A stretch of 24,285 nt of DNA from CAYQJV01 sp964417925. GTDB lineage: Bacteria; Hydrothermota; Tepidihabitantia; B3-TA06; CAYQJV01. The position numbers and the translations under genes are program-made. Shown piece after piece: positions 7,317-14,889 of the stretch. The notes beneath the pieces were generated by a model. That model was not told the DNA's origin and did not search any database. It saw only the letters and a list, made by a program, of their open reading frames with translations. The number at the start of each line of letters is the position of its first letter. Positions within the stretch are counted from its first letter, which is position 1. The stretch covers positions 1 to 24,285 of the forward strand of contig CAYQJV010000022.1 of assembly GCA_964417925.1 (NCBI GenBank). The letters run 5' to 3'.

Positions 7317-8297
7317 ATGCTCGATTTTAATCCATCAAACGATGAAAGATACGCTTATGCAGTAGGAGTAGTAAGGAGTTTGGAAGTAAAATTTTTAAGA
7401 AAAAATCACTGGGGAAGACTTATAGATTCAAAAAATGAAGAAGATATCTTCTCGGTACTCTCAGATACTCCCTACATCACTTTAAGGAAACATACAGTAG
7501 AACAAACACTTGAAGAAGCAGAAAATGAAAATGAGGATTTATTTAAAAGGATGATTTTAGATGAAAAAATCATTGAGTTTTTTGTCTTAGATATTGATTA
7601 TTACAATCTTAAGGTTCTTTTAAGAGAGGAAATTTTTAACACTTCCCTTAAGAAAAAAGAAGGAGGAAGATACTCTCCTGAGGAAATAAAAAAAGCATTG
7701 AAAGGCGAAAAAGTAAAAATGAATAATACATTCTTATACGCGGTTGCAGAAGGATTTGTCACAGGAGTTGAAAAAAAAGACCCTCTTTTTATTGACCTCA
7801 CAGTAGACAAATTTCTATTCAAAGAAAAGAAAGAAATTGCAAGGAGCTACTCATTTTTATCTTCCTTTTTAAAAATTTATCTGGATACAGAGAATATAAG
7901 AAACTTCATGAGATTTTACATTTCAGAAAATAAAGAAATAATTCCAAATGTAATTCTTGAAGGAGGAATTATGGAAAAAGAGTTTTTTGTAAAGGCAAAG
8001 GATGACTCCCTTGAAAACTTCATTACTCAAATTTCCAAAAAAGGATATGGATTTATTCAAGATGCTATCTTTTATTTTGATAAAACTAAATCTTTTTTAA
8101 AATTGGAAAAAGAAATAAAAAAATTTTTAAACCACTGGCTGTGGAAAACGCGCTACTTAACTTTTGGATACGAACCGATCATCACCTACTACCTTTATAA
8201 AAGAGAGGAAATAAAGAGTATAAGAAAGATCACAATAGGTATAAAAGCTAACTTACCAAAGGAGGAGATAAAAGAAGGTGTCTGGCAAGCAGAGTGA
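7317..8297 (+). CDS. atpC: V/A-type ATPase subunit C
   Basis: A 326-residue, Lys/Glu-rich helical protein of the AtpC/NtpC family (homologous to eukaryotic V-ATPase subunit d). In the complex it is the funnel-shaped socket that joins the central stalk to the membrane rotor ring. The N-terminal E-R-Y-A-Y-A-V-G-V-V-R-S-L-E is the family hallmark, and D-I-D-Y-Y-N-L-K-V-L-L-R near residue 95 is the second conserved helix; a similar pairing recurs in the three-fold repeat of this family. The ATG at 7317 is the only possible start, since an in-frame TAA lies at 7296 and no other initiator falls between. It has no ribosome binding site and follows a consensus promoter directly, so initiation is probably leaderless. 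The 3' end overlaps subunit F by 20 bases. The usual upstream subunits I, K and E are not here. Confidence 0.85.
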   Translation: MLDFNPSNDERYAYAVGVVRSLEVKFLRKNHWGRLIDSKNEEDIFSVLSDTPYITLRKHTVEQTLEEAENENEDLFKRMILDEKIIEFFVLDIDYYNLKVLLREEIFNTSLKKKEGGRYSPEEIKKALKGEKVKMNNTFLYAVAEGFVTGVEKKDPLFIDLTVDKFLFKEKKEIARSYSFLSSFLKIYLDTENIRNFMRFYISENKEIIPNVILEGGIMEKEFFVKAKDDSLENFITQISKKGYGFIQDAIFYFDKTKSFLKLEKEIKKFLNHWLWKTRYLTFGYEPIITYYLYKREEIKSIRKITIGIKANLPKEEIKEGVWQAE

Positions 8298-8607
8298 AAT
8301 TTGCATTGTAGGATCTGCTGAGTTCGTTGAGCCTTTTAGAGCAACAGGTGTTGCTGTATATCCTGTAGAAGAGAGAAACTTAAAAGAAGTGATTGAAACG
8401 GTAATTAAGAAAGACTTTAAAATAATTTTTTATGAGGAAAATATCTACCCCTTTATTCAAAACAAGGAACAAGAATTAAAGGGAAGGGTTTTCCCTTCCT
8501 TTGTACCTTTACCTTCAATAAAGACAAAAGAAAGACTTGCTACAAAAAGATTAAAAGAACTTATAAAAAGAGCAGTAGGAATAGAAATCTACTGGGAGGA
8601 AAAATGA
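8278..8607 (+). CDS. atpF: V/A-type ATPase subunit F
   Basis: A 109-residue protein matching AtpF/NtpG-type subunit F, a small Rossmann-like central-stalk subunit. The N-terminal I-C-I-V-G-S-A-E-F-V-E-P-F-R-A-T-G-V is typical (family: IGD-x-D-x-x-x-G-F-R-x-x-G). F-K-I-I-F-Y-E-E-N-I-Y at about 42-52 corresponds to the strand and helix before the C-terminal domain, and P-S-F-V-P-L-P-S near residue 80 matches the conserved I-P-x-P segment. Length is normal (about 100-110). The start is GTG, with GGAGGAG ending 10 bases upstream inside the subunit C gene. The stop overlaps the subunit A start in ATGA. The C-F-A order is that of archaeal and Thermus operons. Confidence 0.83.
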   Translation: MSGKQSEICIVGSAEFVEPFRATGVAVYPVEERNLKEVIETVIKKDFKIIFYEENIYPFIQNKEQELKGRVFPSFVPLPSIKTKERLATKRLKELIKRAVGIEIYWEEK

Positions 8608-10373
8608 ATAAAAAAGAAAAAACTGGAAGAATAGTCAAAGTTTCAGGACCCCTTGTGGTTGCAGAAAACATGTTGGGATCAAAGATGTATGACGTCGTAA
8701 GAGTTGGAGAACCAAAACTTATAGGAGAAATAATAGGACTTGATGAAGACCTTGCATTTATTCAAGTGTATGAAGACACTGCAGGTATAGGTCCAGGTGA
8801 ACCTGTTTACCCAACTTATGAACCCCTCTCAGTTGAACTTGGACCAGGACTTATAGAATCCATATTTGATGGTATTCAAAGACCTCTCTCTTTAATAATG
8901 GAACACGCAGGTCATTATGTAACAAGAGGCATTGAAGTTCCTGCTCTCCCAAGAGATAAGGAGTGGGATTTCAAACCTTTGATAAAAAAGGGTGAAACAG
9001 TTGAAGAGGGTGATATAATAGGTGAGGTGGAGGAAACAGTACTGATAAAACATAAAATAATGGTTCCTCCGGGAATAAAGGGAGAAATAATTGATATAAA
9101 AGAGGGTAAATTCAAAGTTACAGATGAAATTGCTAAAATAAAAACAGAGGAAGGGATAAAAAGTATAACAATGATGCAAAAGTGGCCTGTGAGAAAACCA
9201 AGACCTTATAAAAAGAAACTTCCTCCTGTAAATATTCTTTCTACCGGCCAAAGAGTGATAGATACATTCTTTCCTATAGCCAAAGGAGGCACTGCGTGTG
9301 TCCCAGGTCCCTTTGGTTCAGGGAAGACTGTAATTCAACATCAGCTTGCAAAATGGGCAGATGCAGAGGTAATAGTTTACATAGGTTGTGGAGAAAGAGG
9401 AAATGAAATGACCGATGTGTTAATAGAATTTCCAGAACTTAAAGATCCAAAATCTGGAGAGCCTTTAATGAAAAGAACAGTACTTGTTGCCAACACATCT
9501 AACATGCCGGTTGCTGCACGAGAAGCATCGGTCTATACAGGAATTACAATTGCAGAGTATTTTAGAGATATGGGATATTCGGTTGCATTGATGGCAGATT
9601 CAACATCAAGATGGGCAGAAGCAATGAGAGAAATATCAGGAAGACTTGAAGAAATGCCAGGAGAGGAAGGTTATCCTGCCTATCTTTCTACAAGAATAGC
9701 TGAATTTTATGAAAGAGCGGGAAGAGTTATATGCCTTGGAAAAGATGAAAGGGAAGGTGCATTATCTGTAATTGGTGCTGTATCTCCTCCAGGAGGTGAT
9801 CTTTCAGATCCTGTGGTTCAGGCAACTTTAAGAGTGGTAAAGGTATTCTGGAGCCTTGAAGATAAACTTGCATACAAAAGGCATTTTCCTGCGATATCTT
9901 GGCTTAACTCTTACTCTCTTTATAAGGAAATCTTAGAAGAGGATGTGAAAAAAGTATCCCCTGAATTTGTTGAAGATTCAAAAGAAGCGATGAAATTGCT
10001 GCAGGAGGAAGCAGAACTTGAGGAAATTGTAAGACTCGTTGGAATAGATGCTCTATCTCCTAAGGAAAGATTAATTTTAGAGGGAGCAAGGTCAATAAGG
10101 GAGGATTTCTTACATCAAAATGCGTTTCATGAAATAGATACATATACCTCTTTAAAAAAGCAGGCTGCAATGCTTTCCCTTGTGATGTTTTATTACAGGG
10201 AAGCATCCAAAGCTCTTGAAAAAGGTGCAGAGCTTGAAAAACTCATAAATCTTCCTGTAAGGGAAAAAATAGCAAGAGCAAAATACACAGAAGAAAACAA
10301 ACTGGAAGAAATTGAAAAGATAAAAGAAGAGGTAAAAAAGGAAATAGAAGAATTGTTTACTGCAAACGTATAA
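8604..10373 (+). CDS. atpA: V/A-type ATPase catalytic subunit A
   Basis: A 589-residue protein, full length for the family. It is the nucleotide-hydrolysing (or synthesising) subunit of the V1/A1 head. Residues 8-70 form the N-terminal beta-barrel (G-R-I-V-K-V-S-G-P-L-V-V-A). About 110-190 is the bulge specific to A subunits and absent from F-type beta. The Walker A motif G-P-F-G-S-G-K-T is at 235-242, the catalytic Glu is in G-E-R-G-N-E-M at 263-269, and A-D-S-T-S-R-W-A-E-A follows in the Walker B region. S-P-P-G-G-D-L-S-D-P-V near residue 395 is a further hallmark. No intein is present. The ATG overlaps the subunit F stop and follows GGAGG. The expected subunit B and D genes do not follow; an unrelated membrane protein starts 16 bases downstream. 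Whether the enzyme pumps H+ or Na+ cannot be told without subunit K. Confidence 0.97.
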   Translation: MNKKEKTGRIVKVSGPLVVAENMLGSKMYDVVRVGEPKLIGEIIGLDEDLAFIQVYEDTAGIGPGEPVYPTYEPLSVELGPGLIESIFDGIQRPLSLIMEHAGHYVTRGIEVPALPRDKEWDFKPLIKKGETVEEGDIIGEVEETVLIKHKIMVPPGIKGEIIDIKEGKFKVTDEIAKIKTEEGIKSITMMQKWPVRKPRPYKKKLPPVNILSTGQRVIDTFFPIAKGGTACVPGPFGSGKTVIQHQLAKWADAEVIVYIGCGERGNEMTDVLIEFPELKDPKSGEPLMKRTVLVANTSNMPVAAREASVYTGITIAEYFRDMGYSVALMADSTSRWAEAMREISGRLEEMPGEEGYPAYLSTRIAEFYERAGRVICLGKDEREGALSVIGAVSPPGGDLSDPVVQATLRVVKVFWSLEDKLAYKRHFPAISWLNSYSLYKEILEEDVKKVSPEFVEDSKEAMKLLQEEAELEEIVRLVGIDALSPKERLILEGARSIREDFLHQNAFHEIDTYTSLKKQAAMLSLVMFYYREASKALEKGAELEKLINLPVREKIARAKYTEENKLEEIEKIKEEVKKEIEELFTANV

Positions 10374-10388
10374 TCTAAGGAGATAAAA

Positions 10389-10763
10389 ATGCCTCGTAAT
10401 TTAATTGGCTTGATTGTAGGTGTATTTCTTATGATTCTTGGAATGTTTACCTTAATAACCACTAAAAACACAGGGGGAGTAATTCCATTACTCATCGGTG
10501 AGTCGCTTTGTTACTTAGGCTGGCGAGGAGGTCGTACTGCATTAATTATTTTTGGCCATACCTGCATTGTGGTAGGTTGTTTTTTGATTACATGGGGAAT
10601 ATATCTTTTGCCTTATTCAAAACCAACTCTCTCCCATATTCTTACCCGTCCCCTCTTTTGGGGAGTGTTATCTGTAATGGGGGGTATCTGTGCTAATTAC
10701 CATGGATTCTGTCAATGTATTCGTAAGGAGGAAATAAAGCGGAATAGAGAAAAAACTTCTTGA
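10389..10763 (+). CDS. Small four-helix membrane protein of unknown function
   Basis: I do not recognise this 124-residue protein. It has about four hydrophobic helices (about residues 4-24, 29-46, 49-74 and 87-106) and a basic, hydrophilic C-terminus (C-I-R-K-E-E-I-K-R-N-R-E-K-T-S). Four of its five Cys lie in the second half. AAGGAG lies 6 bases before the ATG, and the gene begins 16 bases after the subunit A stop, so it is very likely co-transcribed with the ATPase. Its codon use differs from its neighbours: six of seven Arg codons are CGN, against AGA/AGG dominance nearby, and its local GC looks higher. That suggests recent acquisition. It ends exactly where the convergent alcohol dehydrogenase gene ends. 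A role in ATPase assembly is possible but purely positional. Confidence 0.7.
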   Translation: MPRNLIGLIVGVFLMILGMFTLITTKNTGGVIPLLIGESLCYLGWRGGRTALIIFGHTCIVVGCFLITWGIYLLPYSKPTLSHILTRPLFWGVLSVMGGICANYHGFCQCIRKEEIKRNREKTS

Positions 10764-11762
10764 TTACTTCATAACAAGTACTGCCGAACCATCTATCTTA
10801 CTTTCTTTAAGTCGTTTCAAAACTTCATTTGCCTCACAAAGTTCATAGGTTTCAACAACTGTCTTTACATCCGCATCTGCTGCAAGCTTAAGTAGTTGTT
10901 CCACATCTTCCTTTGTACTGTTTGCAACGCTTCTTATCGTTTTTTCATGATAAATCAACTCATAGGTTAACATAGGAAACGGGGTCATATATATCCCTGC
11001 AAGAGCTATTGTTCCTCCTTTATCCAGCATTCTTAAAGCCTCTGGAACTATCTCTCCTGCTGGAGCAAAAATTATTGCGCTATCAAGTTTTTCTGGTGGA
11101 GTATCCTCTGCCTTTCCTGTCCACACTGCCCCCAATCTTTCTGCCAATCTTCTATGCTCGGCACTTCTTGAAAAAACAAATACTCGCATCCCAAGATACA
11201 CTGCAATTTGTATTATCACATGAGCAGATGCTCCAAAACCATACATCCCAAGGTTATCCCCTGGTTTAGCCTCACTTAACTTGAGAGCTCTAAATCCTAT
11301 AACTCCTCCACATAAAAGAGGTGCAGCATGAATATCATCAAACTTTTCAGGAATTCTATATATTGAATTTTGAGAAGCCTTCATATATTCTGCATATCCT
11401 CCATCAACATCGTATCCTGTAAATCTTGCATTTTTACACAGATTTTCTTTACCTTTTCTACAGTATCTACATTCTCCACAGGAAGAGTAGAACCATGGGA
11501 TTCCAACTCTATCACCTATCTCAAAACCCTCAACCTTTTTGCCTTTCTTCTCTATCACACCGATTACCTGGTGACCCAAAATTAATGGAGATTTGTGTAA
11601 CTTTATATCACCCTCTACTATATGAAGATCAGTATGACATACCCCACATGCCTTTACTTTAATTAAAACTTCATCTTCTTTTATTTCAGGAATAGGAATA
11701 TCTTCTAACTTTAATGGTTTTTCTTCTATCAAAGCCTGTTTATATAAAATCATTGCCTTCAT
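10764..11762 (-). CDS. Zinc-dependent alcohol dehydrogenase, CAD2-like
   Basis: A 332-residue medium-chain NAD(P)-dependent dehydrogenase. Catalytic-zinc residues are Cys39, His64 and probably Cys151; the structural-zinc site is Cys95, Cys98, Cys101 and Cys109. A-C-G-V-C-H-T-D is at 38-45 and the Rossmann motif G-F-G-A-S-A at 175-180. The usual G-H-E is G-H-Q here, which I recall as normal for the CAD2-like subfamily together with F-T-G-Y-D-V-D-G-G-Y-A-E-Y and Y-G-F-G-A-S-A-H. The ATG follows AGGAGG and overlaps the DUF72 gene by 23 bases; another in-frame ATG lies 3 codons on. It is the last gene of the long minus-strand run and abuts the convergent membrane-protein gene with no bases between. 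Substrate unknown: an alcohol or aldehyde. Confidence 0.9.
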   Translation of the reverse strand: MKAMILYKQALIEEKPLKLEDIPIPEIKEDEVLIKVKACGVCHTDLHIVEGDIKLHKSPLILGHQVIGVIEKKGKKVEGFEIGDRVGIPWFYSSCGECRYCRKGKENLCKNARFTGYDVDGGYAEYMKASQNSIYRIPEKFDDIHAAPLLCGGVIGFRALKLSEAKPGDNLGMYGFGASAHVIIQIAVYLGMRVFVFSRSAEHRRLAERLGAVWTGKAEDTPPEKLDSAIIFAPAGEIVPEALRMLDKGGTIALAGIYMTPFPMLTYELIYHEKTIRSVANSTKEDVEQLLKLAADADVKTVVETYELCEANEVLKRLKESKIDGSAVLVMK

Positions 11763-12456
11763 TTAACCTCCTTTTGAAAAGCAAAAACATTCTTTGCGCA
11801 TTTTCAAGCATTGCGTGATTGTTGTTAAAAAATATGTAAACTTTTTCTGCGTGTGTGCTTAGAATTTTCTCATAAATTTCTATAAGTTCATCATCTGTGT
11901 AATAATGGGAATACCAATCTGTTCTTCCGTGCATTCGCAAATAAACCCTCCCCTCTATGGTTACTATTTCTCTTGGAAGATAGGGTGCATCAACCGATAC
12001 CCATGTAATCTTTAACTCTTTAGCCCATTCTATGTTTTCATTACTCCACCATGAAGAATCTCTTGGTTCCAGAGCAAATCTCTTCCCCAAATTTGTAAAC
12101 TCTATAAATTTTTCTATCGCTTTTCTTTTTTCAGGAGTAAAAAACGGAGGCAATTGAAAAAGATAAAAATCTACTAAATCATCCAACGGAGAGAAAAGTT
12201 CTTGCATGTATTCCCATCGCGCAAAAGATTTCAAAGAAAATTTGAAAAAATGAGTGATACTTCTATGTACCTTAACAGCCCATCTTAAATTTTTGCTTTT
12301 TCTTCCCCATGCTTTAACTTGATTTCTAAAAGGAAACCTATAAAAAGATGCATTTAACTCCACAGCATTCAACCCTGAATTGTCTACGTACCAATCAAAA
12401 CTTCCCTCCTTGTTCCATCCGTACATCCATCCAGAGGTCCCCACATATATTTTCAT
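11740..12456 (-). CDS. DUF72 family protein (YecE-like)
   Basis: A 238-residue member of the DUF72/YecE family, a TIM-barrel-like fold whose biochemical activity is not established. Family hallmarks are all visible: Y-V-G-T-S-G-W at the N-terminus, V-E-L-N-A-S-F-Y-R-F-P near 32-42, F-Q-L-P-P near 100, A-L-E-P-R-D-S-S-W near 127, Y-L-R-M-H-G-R-T-D-W-Y near 173, and Y-I-F-F-N-N-N-H-A near 208. The density of conserved Arg, His and Asn suggests a phosphate- or sugar-phosphate-binding active site, but this is inference. The ATG overlaps the stop of the glycerol-1-phosphate dehydrogenase gene in ATGA, and the 3' end overlaps the dehydrogenase that follows. The coupling hints at work on a related metabolite. 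Confidence 0.88.
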   Translation of the reverse strand: MKIYVGTSGWMYGWNKEGSFDWYVDNSGLNAVELNASFYRFPFRNQVKAWGRKSKNLRWAVKVHRSITHFFKFSLKSFARWEYMQELFSPLDDLVDFYLFQLPPFFTPEKRKAIEKFIEFTNLGKRFALEPRDSSWWSNENIEWAKELKITWVSVDAPYLPREIVTIEGRVYLRMHGRTDWYSHYYTDDELIEIYEKILSTHAEKVYIFFNNNHAMLENAQRMFLLFKRRLNEGNDFI

Positions 12457-13496
12457 GTATGGTAAACAGTGCGATAAACTTCTTCCAGATATTTCTTATC
12501 CTTCCCTTTAATATCAAGAATAGTAAACCTCCCCTTTCTCGTATTAGGAGCCAGTAAAACTGCCTCTAAAAATACTTTTTTCTCTATTCCAATATCCTCT
12601 GGTTTTTGAGGAAGGGAAAGTCTGTGGTAAAAATTCTTTAAAGTCTTCCATGCATCATTTTCATGCATAAAAAGGGTAAAAATAGATGCAATTCCTACCT
12701 GCTCACCATGGTATGCAGGCTCTTTTAAAATGCTGTCTAAAGCATGACTTATCAAATGTTCTGCTCCACTTGCAGGTCTTGAACTCCCTGCAATTCCCAT
12801 TGCAATTCCAGAGAGAATGAGTCCCTCTGCAAGCTCTTTTATTAATCTTTCATCTTTTAAACCCTCATAATCGGTTTTCAAAAAATTCTCTGCAGGAATT
12901 TTAGCAAGAAGAAAGGCAAAAGGATCTATTTTTTCTTTATTATTTTTCTCTGCAAGTAACCAATCTTCTAATGCAGATATGTTTGAAAGCAAGTCACCTA
13001 TTCCTGCCCTTAACCCTCTCTTAGGAGAGTTTTTAATAACATCTATATCCACTATTATCCCCAAAGGCATCCTTACTCCTACACTCTTAATTTCATTTCC
13101 ATAATTTATTACTGCAACAGGGGATGATATCCCATCATGGGAAAGAATGGTTGGTATACTCACAAATCCTATCTGTCTTCTTGTTGAGGCAAGTTTAGCA
13201 GGATCAAGAGTTCTACCCCCTCCTACTCCTATTATCACATCCGGTCTTACATCCTCTACCGCCTTTTCTATTTCTATAACCTTATCAAAACCATTGGAAG
13301 AAATGTGTATTTTAAAAGAAAATTCAAAACTTTCTGCAATTCTATCTGCTATTTCATTCAAAGGTGGATCTCCATAAACTATAAGCACTCTTCTAAAGTA
13401 TAAATTTGCATCTTTTAAAATTTCCACAATTTCAGTAAGAATATTCTTTGAAATCTGTAAAAAAATAGGTATATCAATACTTCTCATCAGTGCCAT
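12453..13496 (-). CDS. sn-glycerol-1-phosphate dehydrogenase (EgsA/AraM family)
   Basis: A 347-residue metal-dependent dehydrogenase that would reduce dihydroxyacetone phosphate to sn-glycerol-1-phosphate with NAD(P)H, the reaction that sets archaeal lipid stereochemistry and also occurs in some bacteria. Signatures specific to this family, rather than to glycerol dehydrogenase or iron alcohol dehydrogenases, are G-V-G-G-G-R-T-L-D at 90-98, I-P-T-I-L-S-H-D-G-I-S-S-P near 114-126, G-I-G-D-L-L-S-N at 165-172 and S-R-P-A-S-G-A-E-H. Likely metal ligands are Asp168, His247 and His263 (A-Y-H-G-E-Q-V-G). The ATG follows AAGGAG by 5 bases; it shares one base with the upstream stop (TAATG), and its own stop overlaps the DUF72 start. 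The neighbouring cytidylyltransferase-like and CDP-alcohol transferase genes suggest its product is built into a phosphodiester. Confidence 0.88.
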   Translation of the reverse strand: MALMRSIDIPIFLQISKNILTEIVEILKDANLYFRRVLIVYGDPPLNEIADRIAESFEFSFKIHISSNGFDKVIEIEKAVEDVRPDVIIGVGGGRTLDPAKLASTRRQIGFVSIPTILSHDGISSPVAVINYGNEIKSVGVRMPLGIIVDIDVIKNSPKRGLRAGIGDLLSNISALEDWLLAEKNNKEKIDPFAFLLAKIPAENFLKTDYEGLKDERLIKELAEGLILSGIAMGIAGSSRPASGAEHLISHALDSILKEPAYHGEQVGIASIFTLFMHENDAWKTLKNFYHRLSLPQKPEDIGIEKKVFLEAVLLAPNTRKGRFTILDIKGKDKKYLEEVYRTVYHT

Positions 13497-14218
13497 TAAC
13501 TCTCCTTCTTATAAAGTCGTTTTACTATTCTTTGAGCATTCTCTAAATCTTCAAATGTATCTATCTCTGTCCATAAATAGCCCTCTGTAGGAATACAACC
13601 TATTTCAACCTCTTCTGCCATTTCATCAAAAGCCTTTTCATACCATTCATTCTCGCCACCTTTACTCAATATTTCTTCTATCTTTGAAAAGAGTTTAAAA
13701 ACTCCTTTGCCTTTAAATCTTGCTATTCCAATGTACTCTCCACAGGCCTGTGATAAAGGTATTGTCTTTGCAATTCTTTTCAATTTTCCCATCTCACAGA
13801 TTACCTTCATGTCTTCCTCTGTCAAATCTTCCCTTATATCCACTATTATAGAATTTTCAAAAGAAGTATTTAGAACTTTCTCCATGATTCTATAATCAAA
13901 CAGAATATCTGAATTTAAAATTACCATATCCTCATCTACAAATTCTTTTGCAAGATAAACCGAATAAATATTATTTTTAGTATTATAGTAGGGATTATAG
14001 ATGATCTTTATAATAGGAGAAATTCTCTTTTCTATTGCTTCTTTTCTATGACCTACGATAAGTACAATATCTTTTTCCTTAAGACCTGTTTTTTTTATAT
14101 TCTCAATGGCATAAAAAAGTAAAGGTCTCCCATCTATCTCTATCATACATTTTGGAACTTTCTCTGTTAAAGGAAGAAGTCTTCTCCCTTCTCCTGCTGC
14201 AAGTATAAAAACCTTCAT
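13496..14218 (-). CDS. Cytidylyltransferase-like nucleotidyltransferase
   Basis: A 240-residue single-domain NTP-transferase. The N-terminal I-L-A-A-G-E-G-R-R-L-L-P-L-T, with K-C-M-I-E-I, is the nucleotide-binding loop of the sugar-phosphate nucleotidyltransferase fold; I-L-N-S-D-I-L-F near residue 100 supplies a metal-binding Asp. N-N-I-Y-S-V-Y-L-A-K-E near 83, D-M-K-V near 137, A-C-G-E-Y-I-G-I-A-R-F, and the C-terminal W-T-E-I-D-T-F-E-D-L-E resemble phosphocholine (LicC-type) and inositol-1-phosphate cytidylyltransferases rather than glucose-1-phosphate enzymes. It probably makes a CDP-alcohol. The substrate could be glycerol-1-phosphate from the next gene, an inositol phosphate, or another polyol phosphate; the sequence does not decide. 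The ATG overlaps the CDP-alcohol transferase stop (ATGA), and the stop shares a base with the dehydrogenase start. Confidence 0.82.
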   Translation of the reverse strand: MKVFILAAGEGRRLLPLTEKVPKCMIEIDGRPLLFYAIENIKKTGLKEKDIVLIVGHRKEAIEKRISPIIKIIYNPYYNTKNNIYSVYLAKEFVDEDMVILNSDILFDYRIMEKVLNTSFENSIIVDIREDLTEEDMKVICEMGKLKRIAKTIPLSQACGEYIGIARFKGKGVFKLFSKIEEILSKGGENEWYEKAFDEMAEEVEIGCIPTEGYLWTEIDTFEDLENAQRIVKRLYKKES

Positions 14219-14886
14219 CTTCTATACTTTTTGTAAACACTCAGTGATTTAATTAGATATAATACTGATGCCACTGTCCATATCGTACTCATAATAAGAA
14301 GTTCTCTACCTTCAAACACCCCTGCTAAAAAAGGAGCGATAAAAAGCATAAAAAACTGTTCATCATAGGAGGTATAAAACTCACCAACTCTTTTTATTAT
14401 TCTTCTTTCAAAAGGCGTAACGTATGCTGTATCCCGATATCTGTTGATTCTCCAGACATGATGAGAGAAGAAATGAATTGTATAATGTAAAACAAAGAGA
14501 GCAATTCCAATGTGTAGGAGAGCTTTCTTGCCAAAAATTCCATACACCAAGGAGGCCATTGCAAAAAACTTTCTTGTGAAATCAAGCCTTGCATCTAACT
14601 TTGCCCCCAATTTTGTCATTTTATCACTATATTTTGCAAGTTTTCCATCTACACAATCAAGAATCCACGAAATCTGCCATAAAACCGCTCCTACTACAAG
14701 GGATTTTCCTGTACCCTTTATAAAAAAGTAACAGGAAAAGACAAAAGGAACAAGGGTAGATAAAGTAATTAAATTTGGATGTATACCTAACCAAGCAAAA
14801 ATCTTTACCAAAGGAACTGCTACCGGATCTGCAAAAAGCACTGTACTCCACGCGTCTGTATCTTTTAAATATCTCTTTCTATTTAT
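14215..14886 (-). CDS. CDP-alcohol phosphatidyltransferase; start codon uncertain (ATA 14886 or GTG 14841)
   Basis: An integral membrane enzyme that swaps CMP from a CDP-alcohol for a second alcohol. The family motif D-x2-D-G-x2-A-R-x8-G-x3-D-x3-D is complete except that the Arg is Lys: counting from GTG 14841, Asp62, Asp65, Gly66, Ala69, Lys70, Gly79, Asp83 and Asp87. About five or six hydrophobic helices follow or flank it. From GTG 14841 the protein has 208 residues and lacks the expected N-terminal D-A-W segment. In the same frame upstream, K-R-Y-L-K-D-T-D-A-W-S-T can be read back to an ATA at 14886, 6 bases after GAGG, with no ATG, GTG or TTG before the in-frame TGA at 14890. I therefore favour the longer 223-residue form. 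It follows rpoD directly and is coupled to the cytidylyltransferase gene. The acceptor alcohol is unknown. Confidence 0.8.
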   Translation of the reverse strand: MNRKRYLKDTDAWSTVLFADPVAVPLVKIFAWLGIHPNLITLSTLVPFVFSCYFFIKGTGKSLVVGAVLWQISWILDCVDGKLAKYSDKMTKLGAKLDARLDFTRKFFAMASLVYGIFGKKALLHIGIALFVLHYTIHFFSHHVWRINRYRDTAYVTPFERRIIKRVGEFYTSYDEQFFMLFIAPFLAGVFEGRELLIMSTIWTVASVLYLIKSLSVYKKYRR

Positions 14887-14889
14887 ATT

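Noticed and set aside
8892..9251. Minus-strand open frame inside the V/A-ATPase A subunit gene
   Set aside because: The plus frame is a complete, highly conserved A subunit; the antisense frame shows no family features.
11560..11580. Loss of the catalytic-site Glu (G-H-Q instead of G-H-E) in the zinc dehydrogenase
   Set aside because: The surrounding motifs place it in a CAD2-like group in which, as I recall, G-H-Q is normal, so it is not reported as an anomaly.
12453..14886. Di-myo-inositol phosphate synthesis (IPCT/DIPPS) as the certain function of the module
   Set aside because: The two activities are usually fused or sit next to inositol-1-phosphate synthase in thermophiles; here they are separate and the partner is a glycerol-1-phosphate dehydrogenase. 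Kept only as one possibility.
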